Shown in pieces: positions 16,175-25,490 of a stretch of DNA of 43,179 bases. The DNA is from JBKEDC01 sp047975205 (lineage in GTDB: Bacteria > Bacteroidota > Bacteroidia > Bacteroidales > Prolixibacteraceae), in contig JBKEDC010000041.1 in NCBI GenBank assembly GCA_047975205.1, positions 1 through 43,179 on the forward strand, written 5' to 3'. Each line of letters starts with the position of its first letter. Positions within the stretch are counted from its first letter, which is position 1. The notes under the pieces are model-generated. The model had not been told where the DNA came from. It saw only the letters and a list, made by a program, of their open reading frames with translations, and ran no database searches. The position numbers were made by a program, and so were the translations under genes.

Positions 16175-19100
16175 TTGAAGAGAATCTATACATATCTGTT
16201 TTTCTTATTCTTTTTGGTAGGCATAATCAGTTTAAGTTCATGCTCCACCAAAAGAAATACTTTTGCATCGAGATCATTCCATAATGTTGTCTCTCGTTAT
16301 AATATTTATTTCAATGGAAATGAGGCACTCAAATCCGGAGAAAAGAAAATAGAAGCAGAGGCAATAGATGACTATGCTCATTTATTGCCTGTTTATAAGT
16401 CTGCTCTGCCTGAAACAGAAAACCTTGTGGCGAGCAATATGGATTATGCCATTGCAAAAAGTGATAAGCTCATCAAACTGCATTCCATTACAGCAAAGCC
16501 AAAACGGAAAAAGAATCGGAGTGCGGCATACAAAAAACTTGCCAACAAAAAGGAATATAATAATTGGGTTGACGATAGTCATATTCTATCAGGTAAGGCA
16601 CATTATTATCTAAAAGATTATATTGAAGCAGCCGACGAGTTTGATTACGTACTCCGAAACTTTCCTGAACAACCGGAAGTATATTATCAGGCCCTTATTT
16701 GGCTCTTGCGGTGTTATACTCCATTAAAAATGGATGAGCAGGCTGAGGAAATTATTGCGGAAATTGAAGGCAGTTTGCAATTCCCGGCAACACTGAATAC
16801 AGCATTCGATATGGCTGCTGCCGAGTATTATATGCAACAAGGAAATTATGAGGTGACTATATCTCATTTGGAAAAGGCAATACTTAATGCTAAAGATAAA
16901 AATACACGTGCACGCTGCCATTACATCTTGGCTCAATTATATGAGCAAAAAGAAAATCATACCATGGCGGCTCGGCATTATGCCCAAGTGGCAAAAATGA
17001 ATGTGGCATATCAGATGTCATTTTCGGCCGAGTTAGGTTCTTTAGAATTATCTGCCAATAAAACTAACCTAAACGAAGTACAGGCGCAGCTGAAAAAGAT
17101 GTTGAAAAATCAGCGTAATCGAAACTATCGAGATCAGATATTTTTTGCTTTGGCTAAAACAGCATTAATCACCCAAAACGACGATACAGCTGTTTCTTAC
17201 CTGAGAGAATCGGTAGCTGCCTATACCGATAATGACAATCAGCTTATTTTATCATGCACTACGCTTGGCGATTTGTATTATGCCTACGAAGAATACATGG
17301 ATATGCGCACCTACTATGATACATTATTTTCTGTAATCCCAGAAAATTATCCGAATTACAATACGCTAGCAGAACAATACACCGGACTTAAAAAACTAAC
17401 CGATAATCTGATTATCGTACAGCGTGAAGACAGCTTACAACAGCTGGCTCTGATGAACGATGCAGACAGAAATAAACTCATTGATAATTGGATTAAGCAA
17501 AAACAGGAAAAAAGCCAGTATAATAAGCTTGCGATACAAAAAAGTAATAGCAATGCTGCAATGCTACAAAATAACCGAGGGAGTAATAACCAGGCATGGT
17601 ATTTTTACAATCCTCAAACGGTAGCTTTGGGAAAACAACAATTTATCAATAATTGGGGGAAACGTCGATTAGAAGATAATTGGAGGCGCAAAGACAAAAG
17701 GACTTCTTTGTTTGAGGAGGAAAATACAAATGACAGCACACGCGCAATTCAAGGAGATAGTTTAGGCAGTATCAATCGCACAACAAACAACATAGAAAGA
17801 GATTTCTATCTCCAAAATATGCCCAAAACAGATGCAGATTGGCAAGCTTCAAACAATCGGATTATTGAAGCCTTATTCCGTGCCGGCAGCGTATTTAAAC
17901 AAGACTTTAACAGTTATCGCCACTCCATAGATACTTATGAAGATTTATTAAACAGATTCCAAGATAATCTATATAGATTACCTATATATTTCAGTCTTTG
18001 GGATTCTTATCAAGCAATTCATGATCAAACGAAAGCCAACTATTATAAATCGCTTGTTCTAAAACAATATCCGAATAGCAAATATGCCAAATACCTTGAA
18101 AACCCTAATTATTTTGTTGAGTTGGAGGCTCACAGGGCAGAAGTTGAGCATGCATATTTAGATGCTGTTGACTTATATCAACAAGGAAATTACACTTTAG
18201 CCGAACAAAAGGCAAAACAGATATTAAGTCTAAATCCTGACAGCACACTTATCCCAAAACTTAAATTTATTCAACTTATCGGTGAAAATAAAACTCAAAG
18301 CAAAGAAATATTTGATACCGCTCTGGCAAAGTACGCGAAGCAATACCCGAAATCTAAATTGAGTAATTTAGCCGATAATATTCGTGCATTACTACAGGAT
18401 GATAAATTTAATGACTATCAAAGCTTATTAGCATCAGGATACATCTCTAAAACGGCATATCAACAAGAGGAAGATAATAAAGATACAGAAGGATTCATCT
18501 CCGACAATAATGCAATTCACTTTTTTGTAATAGCCTATGATAACAATACGTCTATCGATATTAATCGTTTAAAATTCGATATCGCCAATTATAATATCGA
18601 TCATTATCTGAAAACTGATTTCGATATGGGAATAGATGTGCTTAATGTAAATACTTCCGCGTTATTGGTAAAAACATTCCTAGACAAAGATCAAGCACTT
18701 GTTTATTTGCGGTCTATCATTAGAGAACCTCAGGTATTCAAACAGCTGGAAAATACGAACTATCATAATTTTGTAATATCAAGCGGTAATTATCGTTTAT
18801 TGAAAGAGAATGGCGATTTAAACAAATATCTTACTTTCTATAAACAACATTATAGTAAGTTCACTAAAGGGAACTTCCCCGAAGAAGAACTACTATCTCC
18901 TGAAGAACTCATGAGTAAGTTGGAGCAAGAAAAAGAAGAGCCCGAGAATTTCGGACATTTCGTATTAATCGACACGGAAACACCGACAAAAAATTCGACT
19001 ATCGATGAAAATAAAGTAAACACGACTGAAATAGATTTCTCAAAAGAACCAAAGACTCCTCATCAGTTAGTCATTGCCATAAAGGATAAAAACAAGAATC

Positions 19101-19417
19101 TGGAAAGTATCTTACGAGAACTTAGAGGTTTTAACGGTTTAAATTTCAACAAGTTGAATCTAAACGTAAGTAAACAAGTATTAGGAGAATATCAGCTAAT
19201 CACAATAAGCAAACTTGCCGACGCAGAACAAGCCATGAATTATTTCCGTAAGGTAATTATAACTCGAAGTTTGTTTATGGGCTTGGGTAATATCAATTAT
19301 CGTAACTTTGTCATCAGTTTGGAGAATCGAGAAAAGATAACCAACGAACAGCTCAATATTGATAAATACACCAAGTTCTTTCGAGAATATTATTTATCGG
19401 GAGAGTATAAGGAGTAA
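16175..19417 (+). CDS. porW: PorW/SprE-type TPR lipoprotein (type IX secretion-associated)
   Basis: The 1080-residue lipoprotein begins at a TTG codon (no usable upstream ATG). Its signal has a lipobox LSSC at Cys23. The mature protein opens with SRSFHNVVSRYNIYFNGNEALKSGE, the hallmark of PorW/SprE family lipoproteins, then many TPR-like helices (about 150-420 and 560-750). The C-terminus has two diverged copies of a ~115-residue unit (about 781-898 and 961-1080), each with an NY-[HR]-NFVIS motif and a KY-x-x-F-[YF]-[KR]-x-[HY]-Y end. PorW links outer-membrane and inner-membrane parts of the type IX secretion system. Other machinery genes are not in the window. The symbol is by family resemblance. 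Confidence 0.83.
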   Translation: MKRIYTYLFFLFFLVGIISLSSCSTKRNTFASRSFHNVVSRYNIYFNGNEALKSGEKKIEAEAIDDYAHLLPVYKSALPETENLVASNMDYAIAKSDKLIKLHSITAKPKRKKNRSAAYKKLANKKEYNNWVDDSHILSGKAHYYLKDYIEAADEFDYVLRNFPEQPEVYYQALIWLLRCYTPLKMDEQAEEIIAEIEGSLQFPATLNTAFDMAAAEYYMQQGNYEVTISHLEKAILNAKDKNTRARCHYILAQLYEQKENHTMAARHYAQVAKMNVAYQMSFSAELGSLELSANKTNLNEVQAQLKKMLKNQRNRNYRDQIFFALAKTALITQNDDTAVSYLRESVAAYTDNDNQLILSCTTLGDLYYAYEEYMDMRTYYDTLFSVIPENYPNYNTLAEQYTGLKKLTDNLIIVQREDSLQQLALMNDADRNKLIDNWIKQKQEKSQYNKLAIQKSNSNAAMLQNNRGSNNQAWYFYNPQTVALGKQQFINNWGKRRLEDNWRRKDKRTSLFEEENTNDSTRAIQGDSLGSINRTTNNIERDFYLQNMPKTDADWQASNNRIIEALFRAGSVFKQDFNSYRHSIDTYEDLLNRFQDNLYRLPIYFSLWDSYQAIHDQTKANYYKSLVLKQYPNSKYAKYLENPNYFVELEAHRAEVEHAYLDAVDLYQQGNYTLAEQKAKQILSLNPDSTLIPKLKFIQLIGENKTQSKEIFDTALAKYAKQYPKSKLSNLADNIRALLQDDKFNDYQSLLASGYISKTAYQQEEDNKDTEGFISDNNAIHFFVIAYDNNTSIDINRLKFDIANYNIDHYLKTDFDMGIDVLNVNTSALLVKTFLDKDQALVYLRSIIREPQVFKQLENTNYHNFVISSGNYRLLKENGDLNKYLTFYKQHYSKFTKGNFPEEELLSPEELMSKLEQEKEEPENFGHFVLIDTETPTKNSTIDENKVNTTEIDFSKEPKTPHQLVIAIKDKNKNLESILRELRGFNGLNFNKLNLNVSKQVLGEYQLITISKLADAEQAMNYFRKVIITRSLFMGLGNINYRNFVISLENREKITNEQLNIDKYTKFFREYYLSGEYKE

Positions 19418-19428
19418 GGGGATAAGAT

Positions 19429-20421
19429 ATGGATAGTACTTTTTTAAATAAATTCAAGTTTTACCAGACACTGAAAGAGAAAAGCGGATTAGTTCAAGAA
19501 ATAGCTCAGCGATATGGCTATTTCATTAACGAATATCCCGTAAAGATGACTAAAACTTCATATGGCAAGGAAAACCCGGATAAAACATTTTATGTAATTG
19601 GGGGGATTCTTGATGAAACTGCCGGTCTCTTCGCTTTTGTTCAAGCTATATTTTGGCATTGTTTATATGCCGAAGAAAAAGGTTATATCCCGGTAGTTGA
19701 CATGAAAAATTTTAACAACCAATATTCAGAAGACAAACCGGATAATGCATGGGAATTTTTCTTTGAACAACCTGCAGGCTATAATTTAGAAATGATTAAA
19801 CACAGTAAAAACATTATTCTAAGTAAACCAAAAACCAAACCGAATTATAAATTCCCGGCAATGGTAAACCCTAGTAAAATTGATAAAAGAATTGATCGGT
19901 TTCAATCTTCATTCAGAAAATACATCAAGTTAAATACCATATCTCAGGATTTAGCCGACAACACTTACAAACAACTCATAAACAATAATGATAAAATTCT
20001 TGGCATACTTTGCCGAGGCACCGATTATCAATATTTAAGACCAAGATTTCATGCCATACAACCTAGTGCCCAAGAGGTGATAGCAAAAGCTAAATTGGTA
20101 ATTAAAGAGCATGGATGTACAAAAATATTTTTAGCTACAGAGGATGCCGACATATTAAAACAATTTAAGGGTGAGTTTGGAGGTATCATTGTTTATAATC
20201 AACAGCGACTGTATCAAATTGAAGAACTCAAAGGAGCTGATTTTTTGTCATCATTAAAAGATGAGTCTAAAAGGCAAGTTGCTTTGCAATATCTTTCTTC
20301 AATATATATCCTATCTAAGTGTGATTGTTTTATCGCCGGACAAACAGCCGGTTCTTTAGGAGCTTATTTGATGGCAGATCGATATGAGTATAGCTACCTA
20401 TGGAATATCGGCAAATATTAA
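19429..20421 (+). CDS. Putative fucosyltransferase-fold glycosyltransferase
   Basis: The 330-residue cytoplasmic protein resembles the GT-B fold of NodZ/FUT8-like fucosyltransferases: YVIGGILDETAGLFAFVQ (about 55-72), LCRGTDYQYLRPRFHAIQP (about 194-212), in which Arg and Asp of the H-x-R-G-D-type loop align as CRGTDY, and IFLATEDADILKQF (about 233-246), then FIAGQTAGSLGAYLMA. It probably adds a sugar to a surface glycan. Donor and acceptor cannot be stated. It starts 11 nt after the porW-like gene and ends close to the converging flippase gene. Confidence 0.65.
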   Translation: MDSTFLNKFKFYQTLKEKSGLVQEIAQRYGYFINEYPVKMTKTSYGKENPDKTFYVIGGILDETAGLFAFVQAIFWHCLYAEEKGYIPVVDMKNFNNQYSEDKPDNAWEFFFEQPAGYNLEMIKHSKNIILSKPKTKPNYKFPAMVNPSKIDKRIDRFQSSFRKYIKLNTISQDLADNTYKQLINNNDKILGILCRGTDYQYLRPRFHAIQPSAQEVIAKAKLVIKEHGCTKIFLATEDADILKQFKGEFGGIIVYNQQRLYQIEELKGADFLSSLKDESKRQVALQYLSSIYILSKCDCFIAGQTAGSLGAYLMADRYEYSYLWNIGKY

Positions 20422-20455
20422 ATCCGGATTAATAGTAGTGTTAAATCGTAAAATG

Positions 20456-21811
20456 TCAGGTTTTCTTGAAGCCACTCCAGATTGATATATTCAGCTTTCG
20501 TCTTACTGCAATTAGTCGCACTAGCATGCCGGCAGATAAGGTAAAGGTGGTGGCGAAAGCCGCACCGGTAGCACCAAAATGAGTAATTAAAAAATAATTC
20601 AAAATAATGTTGCTTATGAGTATTGTGGTTGAGAGGCGTGCCTCAAGTTTTTCATGACCACACATGGAGAGTAAAGAACCTACACAGCCCGTAGCTACAT
20701 TAAAGAATTGCCCACAACACAAGATAACAAGTATAAAATAAGCACTTTCAAACTCAGTTCCCCAAAGAGAAAGAATAAATCGCCCGAAAATAAGAAAAAG
20801 AAATAGACTAACGGAGGCAATAATGGTTAAACCATAGGTAATCCGCTGTACCATTAACTCTAACTCTTGTATTTTCCCCTCTGCAAACAAGACTGCAATC
20901 TTCGGATTAATAACAACATTTGATACTTGAGAAAAGAACCCGGTCAACAAAGCTAGATTAATAGCCGCAACATATAGGCCTACTTGTTTAGCATCACTAA
21001 GCCATCCTATCATAATAGCATCTACGTTCCATGCAATTACTGCAAGTGCAGAATTTACAAAGAAGGGCATTGATATTTTAAGCATCTTGCCTATTTCTAG
21101 CCTTGGCTTTATTTCTTTCATTCGAACTCCGGTTAATTTTCGCCAATAAGAACCTATTGTAACCGCAACAACAAGGCGACTAATAGCATATATCAAAGAA
21201 ACACTAACAACGGTAATTTTTATTTGAAGAACCCACATGGTTAAAATAGCAATGAGTACGAAGCATGCACTCAACGTATTATCTACCAAACTTGCCTGCC
21301 ACATCTTTTTAAATCCCTCCAATCCCGGAGCATAAATGCGTGAAAAGGTTTGCGGAATCATGGCTACTAAACCAATCATAAGTGGCAGGCGGAGATTTGG
21401 CTCGTTGAATACACTAAAACATAGCCAATCAACTAATAGTAGACCTAATATTAAGCAAAAGAAAGACAGTAACCCTGATATTACTCTTGCCGTATGCATA
21501 ACATTGACGATGGTCTGCCAATTTTGTTTAGAATAAGCAATGGAGACTAGCTTCATAATGGCTGTAGGCAAGCCACATAATACTAAAACTAGCAATAGCG
21601 ACACTATACGGTTAGATAAATTAATAATACCTACACCTTCGGCACCTAAGGTACGTCCGAGCACAATACTAAAAACCATGGTAGCAAGCATGCCCAACGA
21701 CTTTACAGTAATTGATGCTGCTGATTTAAATACAACCTCTTGTGTGTGAGCATCAAGTTTGAACACTTTGCTTAAAATTATCGAATTGCTTATGTATTTT
21801 TTTATATCCAT
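20456..21811 (-). CDS. Oligosaccharide flippase, MOP/Wzx-type
   Basis: About 450 residues with 12 or more hydrophobic helices, of the polysaccharide-export (Wzx/MurJ/MATE) superfamily. The first helix region contains SLGMLATMVFSIVLGRTLGAEGVG, the common start of Wzx-like proteins, and later LARISTTILISNIILNYFLI-type segments are flanked by basic loops. It should move lipid-linked oligosaccharides across the inner membrane. I start at the ATG 21811 (MDIKKYISN) instead of the TTG at 21820. Neighbouring glycosyltransferase genes support a role in surface glycan assembly, but the substrate is unknown. Confidence 0.85.
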   Translation of the reverse strand: MDIKKYISNSIILSKVFKLDAHTQEVVFKSAASITVKSLGMLATMVFSIVLGRTLGAEGVGIINLSNRIVSLLLVLVLCGLPTAIMKLVSIAYSKQNWQTIVNVMHTARVISGLLSFFCLILGLLLVDWLCFSVFNEPNLRLPLMIGLVAMIPQTFSRIYAPGLEGFKKMWQASLVDNTLSACFVLIAILTMWVLQIKITVVSVSLIYAISRLVVAVTIGSYWRKLTGVRMKEIKPRLEIGKMLKISMPFFVNSALAVIAWNVDAIMIGWLSDAKQVGLYVAAINLALLTGFFSQVSNVVINPKIAVLFAEGKIQELELMVQRITYGLTIIASVSLFLFLIFGRFILSLWGTEFESAYFILVILCCGQFFNVATGCVGSLLSMCGHEKLEARLSTTILISNIILNYFLITHFGATGAAFATTFTLSAGMLVRLIAVRRKLNISIWSGFKKT

Positions 21812-21889
21812 TTGCCTCAAAGGTAATCAATCTAACCTATGACAAAAAATCTATTTATTCGAAGCTTTACACAAACTAAAGTATTTCTT

Positions 21890-21897
21890 TATCTTTG
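21890..21897 (+). promoter_or_regulatory. Putative -7 element touching the KpsS-like start codon
   Basis: TATCTTTG matches TAnnTTTG and ends only 4 nt before the ATG at 21902. If it is active, transcription would begin at or within a few bases of the ATG, giving a leaderless or near-leaderless mRNA. No -33 TTTG occurs at the ideal spacing. Confidence 0.45.
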
Positions 21898-21901
21898 AAT
21901 T

Positions 21902-23116
21902 ATGAACATAGCTATAGCTCCCTTTGCAACAACTTTTTTAGACCTATTTGTGAACCTAGCCGGATATTTAAGAATACTAGGACATGAAGTAACCTTTGTA
22001 AATCCGGATCCATATATCGCATATCTTTTACGCGATGCCGGATTCTTTCCGGATTTTTACAAACAGAATAATTTTGAAGAAGATTACTACAGTAGGGAAT
22101 CACCATTGGTTCAACAATATTGTCGATTATACCATCTAGATGATATCGATGCCGTGATAAAAAGGAAAAATACAGAGTACGCCCGGGCTAAAAGATATTT
22201 TCAGAACTATCATGCAAAAAAGGTCATTCTGTGGAATGGTGAAAATAATGTAGAGAGTGATGTGTGCAAAACTTTAGGCATTGAAACCTTCTTCTGTGAA
22301 AATGGCTATTTTCCAAACACTTTTCAGATGAATCGTTCAGGTGTAAACTCAAGGGCTGAATTTGCAAATCTTAGTTTCAGTGATTTTATGAACTTTACGC
22401 TTCCTAATATAGGCGTTACTCCTGTTCATTTCGAAATTAAGCATATTAAACAATCAATAATCCAACGATACATTTTCCGTTTTTTCAGCAGGGAGTATCG
22501 AGTTATTATGAAGGAAGCACTGAAAGCTAATCAAAAAAAGAGAAAAGCTAAACGAAGCTTTAGGAAAGCCCCAATCGACCAAATAGACATAGAAAAACTA
22601 GGCAATTGGGCATTCTTTCCCCTTCAAGTTAATTCCGATACACAGATTGTGCTTAACAGCCCATATGAAAGTATGTACCAGGTGTTAGAACACAATCTAC
22701 CTAAGCTTATCAATGCCGGATACAAAGTAGTACTCAAAGAGCATCCGGATGAAGTTGAACTCGTTGATTATTCTCATTTTGTGGATAATGAACGGATATT
22801 CTTGGTTAAGAAATTTGATATTAACGAATTAATTAGCCGGTCTGATTTCACAATAGCGGTAAACTCTAGTGTTGGGCTACAAGCTGTTGCTGCCGGAAAA
22901 CCTGTTGTTGTTTTAGGAGATTCTTTCTATCTATCAGCTCCCAACACAAGTAGGTTAGCTCTTGATTGTAATAAAGTGGAACTTGCAGTAGGCATTAACA
23001 ATATTGACACAGAGGCATACATTAGCCATATGAAGAATGATATTTTTATTAAGGGCGATTGGAGGAACATAACAATCGAATTCTTACAACTCCTTTGCAG
23101 CCGAATTTTGGCATAA
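21902..23116 (+). CDS. KpsS/KpsC-like capsule polysaccharide transferase (Kdo-transferase-like)
   Basis: The 404-residue protein shows the pattern of capsule polysaccharide biosynthesis proteins: VILWNGENNVESDVCK (about 108-123), the ENGYFPNTFQMNRSGVN stretch (about 133-149), FFPLQVNSDTQI (about 238-249), VVLKEHPDE (about 276-284) and NSSVGLQAVAAGKPVVVLG (about 321-339). In KpsS/KpsC-type enzymes the last two segments bind the CMP-sugar donor. These proteins add beta-linked Kdo or a similar acidic sugar to a lipid or glycan acceptor. It runs toward the GT2 gene and overlaps its 3' end by 33 bp on the opposite strand. Confidence 0.78.
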   Translation: MNIAIAPFATTFLDLFVNLAGYLRILGHEVTFVNPDPYIAYLLRDAGFFPDFYKQNNFEEDYYSRESPLVQQYCRLYHLDDIDAVIKRKNTEYARAKRYFQNYHAKKVILWNGENNVESDVCKTLGIETFFCENGYFPNTFQMNRSGVNSRAEFANLSFSDFMNFTLPNIGVTPVHFEIKHIKQSIIQRYIFRFFSREYRVIMKEALKANQKKRKAKRSFRKAPIDQIDIEKLGNWAFFPLQVNSDTQIVLNSPYESMYQVLEHNLPKLINAGYKVVLKEHPDEVELVDYSHFVDNERIFLVKKFDINELISRSDFTIAVNSSVGLQAVAAGKPVVVLGDSFYLSAPNTSRLALDCNKVELAVGINNIDTEAYISHMKNDIFIKGDWRNITIEFLQLLCSRILA

Positions 23117-24007
23117 CATACCATAACTTACCCAAGTCCGGAAGTGAATCAACATGATGGATACAGAAAATCTGAGCTGTAATGCATACATTATGGATAG
23201 CCCTAAGGTGACAATCCATTTCATGATTTCTTTTAATATGGCGATAACAACGTGAAAAGGACTTTGCATTTCTGCATGCTGACGCTGGCTTATTCCGGTA
23301 CCTAGTGCTTGCTTTTTTATGAAATCAGACTTTGTTCTCTCTAAGGGAACAAGATGCAGAACAACAGCCGACGGGACATACCACATGGTTTCGCCATTTT
23401 CTTTCAGGCGATAGAATATTTCCTTTTCCTCATTGCCGTATAGTTGTCGTCCAACTCTGCCTAATCCGGTGTTGAATGCTTCATACTTATCGAATAGGTT
23501 AGCTCTGAATGACATGTTCGAACCTCTAAAATAATCTTTTGTAAATTGTTCCTCTTTATCACCTTTATTGAAATATCCTAATAGCGAAGCAAGATACGGA
23601 TTGTACCAGCTAGGTTTACCTGCCAAATATTTAAGTAATATCTTACCGCCAATCGCTGAAACATCAGGGTGTTGTTCCAGAAAATTAATAGTTTCGTTAA
23701 AGAAATTATCAGTCAGAACCGCATCGTCATCTAAAAACGTAAGATATTTAGCACTAGATTCCTTTATTCCCTTATTTCTTCCGAAAGATAAGCCTTGTTG
23801 AGTCTCTATATGATAGCTAATATTTAGATTTGGATAACCAGCAATAAACCTCAAACACTTTTCCTCAGTTTCATCAGTAGAGTTGTTGTTTACTATCACA
23901 ACTTCATACCTTGACGAATCGATTGTCTGATTGGCTATCGACTCGAATAGACCGTCTAGGAATTGTGCCCTGTTGTAGGTTGCTATTATTGCTGAAATTT
24001 CTATCAT
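23084..24007 (-). CDS. Family 2 glycosyltransferase
   Basis: The 307-residue protein has the GT-A fold of family 2: AIIATYNRAQFLDGLFESI, VVIVNNNSTDETE, GRNKGIKESSAKYLTFLDDD with the metal-binding D-x-D cluster, and RGSNMSFRANLFDKY. One or two hydrophobic segments near the C-terminus (WIVTLGLSIMYALQL) suggest membrane association. It probably extends a surface glycan. The start overlaps the stop of the aspartate kinase gene by 1 nt (TAATG), an unusual partner for a sugar transferase. The last 33 nt overlap the converging KpsS-like gene. Confidence 0.9.
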   Translation of the reverse strand: MIEISAIIATYNRAQFLDGLFESIANQTIDSSRYEVVIVNNNSTDETEEKCLRFIAGYPNLNISYHIETQQGLSFGRNKGIKESSAKYLTFLDDDAVLTDNFFNETINFLEQHPDVSAIGGKILLKYLAGKPSWYNPYLASLLGYFNKGDKEEQFTKDYFRGSNMSFRANLFDKYEAFNTGLGRVGRQLYGNEEKEIFYRLKENGETMWYVPSAVVLHLVPLERTKSDFIKKQALGTGISQRQHAEMQSPFHVVIAILKEIMKWIVTLGLSIMYALQLRFSVSIMLIHFRTWVSYGMLCQNSAAKEL

Positions 24008-25242
24008 TATTGTAATACCATTTTAATTGTTCTACGACTTCTTTGTTCCATTAATACAACTCTACTTCCAACCATTCGATTAATAGACTTATCATTGTAA
24101 TAACGAATAGTTGCCAAAGTTAGTCCGCTATTGTATAACACTTTAAAGTGTTTATTTAATTTACTAACAACCTCTTGTATATCGAATTCAGGTTCATCAA
24201 TGCATAGAGAAAACTGAATGGCAGATTGTTGAATTAAGTTCACCTTAATCAATCTCTCCTTAAAATAATTAAATACCTCAGCAAGTTCATTTACGCCAAC
24301 AAACGAGAAATCATTAGGTTCTAAAGTGATTAGTGCTTGATTCTTCTTTTGTATATAAATTGGCGGCAGGTCAAGCTTCGATTCTACTTGATGTATAATC
24401 GTACCCTCTTCATTAGGATTTTCAAACGAACGAACATAAAGCGGAATACCCTTATTACGTAGCGGCTTCATTGTTTTAGGGTGAATAACTTTAGCTCCTG
24501 AATAAGCCAATTCAATGGCTTCTTTATAAGAAAGCTCACGCAATTTCTCCGTACAGTCAAAATCGTTGGGGTCTGCATTCAATACTCCGGGCACATTCTT
24601 CCAAATACTAACACTCTCTGCATTCAAAACGGAAGCCAATATAGCTGCTGTAAAATCAGAGCCCTCTCTACCCAAAGTAGTTGTTTGATTAGTTCGAGTT
24701 GCTCCTATAAAACCTTGGGTAATGTATAAAGTTTTATGTGTAGAAAAGCTTTTTTTACATAGATTTTCCGTCAATTCCCAGTCCACGTTGGCTTCACGAT
24801 AAACAGCATCAGTACGAAGGCAGGTACGTATATCAATCCACTCATTACTTAAACCGTATTCATTTAAATAAGCCGATATAATGCTCGTGGAAAACAGTTC
24901 TCCGAAACTTACAATCCGGTCATATTCATAATTGAAATCTAGCGAAGGCTCTTTCTCTAAACATTTTCGTAAAGCATTAAATTGTTTCTTTATTACGGCA
25001 TGATTAGTAATTCCTAATTCAGCAATAATTTGTTTATGATACTTCGCCAGCTGTTCTATCTCATCGCCAATGGAATTTCGATTAAAATACTTTTTAACCA
25101 CATCTTCGAGTGCATTTGTAGTCTTTCCCATGGCAGAAACCACTACAATTAATCTGCCCGATTGCTTCCGCAAAAGATTAGCCACATGACGAATTGCCTC
25201 GGCAGAACTTACAGAGGCACCTCCAAACTTAAATACTCTCAT
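24007..25242 (-). CDS. lysC: Aspartate kinase
   Basis: This 411-residue monofunctional enzyme phosphorylates aspartate, opening the pathway to lysine, threonine, methionine and diaminopimelate. Visible signatures: KFGGASV (about 5-11), VVSAMGKTTNALE, the substrate region VSFGELFST (about 111-119), LGREGSDFTAA (about 190-200, the nucleotide/aspartate-binding GRGGSD equivalent), and ELAYSGAKVIHPKT. The C-terminal ~120 residues carry the ACT-type regulatory fold (LITLEPNDFSFVG, INRMVGSR), so feedback control is likely. Monofunctional: no homoserine dehydrogenase part. Symbol lysC is the usual generic name; isoenzyme class is not determined. Confidence 0.93.
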   Translation of the reverse strand: MRVFKFGGASVSSAEAIRHVANLLRKQSGRLIVVVSAMGKTTNALEDVVKKYFNRNSIGDEIEQLAKYHKQIIAELGITNHAVIKKQFNALRKCLEKEPSLDFNYEYDRIVSFGELFSTSIISAYLNEYGLSNEWIDIRTCLRTDAVYREANVDWELTENLCKKSFSTHKTLYITQGFIGATRTNQTTTLGREGSDFTAAILASVLNAESVSIWKNVPGVLNADPNDFDCTEKLRELSYKEAIELAYSGAKVIHPKTMKPLRNKGIPLYVRSFENPNEEGTIIHQVESKLDLPPIYIQKKNQALITLEPNDFSFVGVNELAEVFNYFKERLIKVNLIQQSAIQFSLCIDEPEFDIQEVVSKLNKHFKVLYNSGLTLATIRYYNDKSINRMVGSRVVLMEQRSRRTIKMVLQ

Positions 25243-25293
25243 GCCAATTATTTATCACTCTCTAAAATGAGAATTTATTTATATCTGAAAGTA

Positions 25294-25301
25294 CAAAAGT
25301 A
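25294..25301 (-). promoter_or_regulatory. Putative -7 element of the aspartate kinase gene
   Basis: The minus strand reads TACTTTTG, matching TAnnTTTG, 51 nt upstream of the start codon. No -33 element at the standard distance. Confidence 0.45.
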
Positions 25302-25490
25302 ATTTATTTAGTCTAAACACATACATAAAGATAGTCATTACGCATTTCCCTCGACAAATAATATATACAATTATGTGGAAATGTTATTTCAACTTAAATT
25401 GATAAGCTTGCAACTAAATTTAGCCTCATTTTATATGAATGTTAGCCTTTATAGCTATATTTTCGCCGATTATTAATCCTAGAAAAGAAA

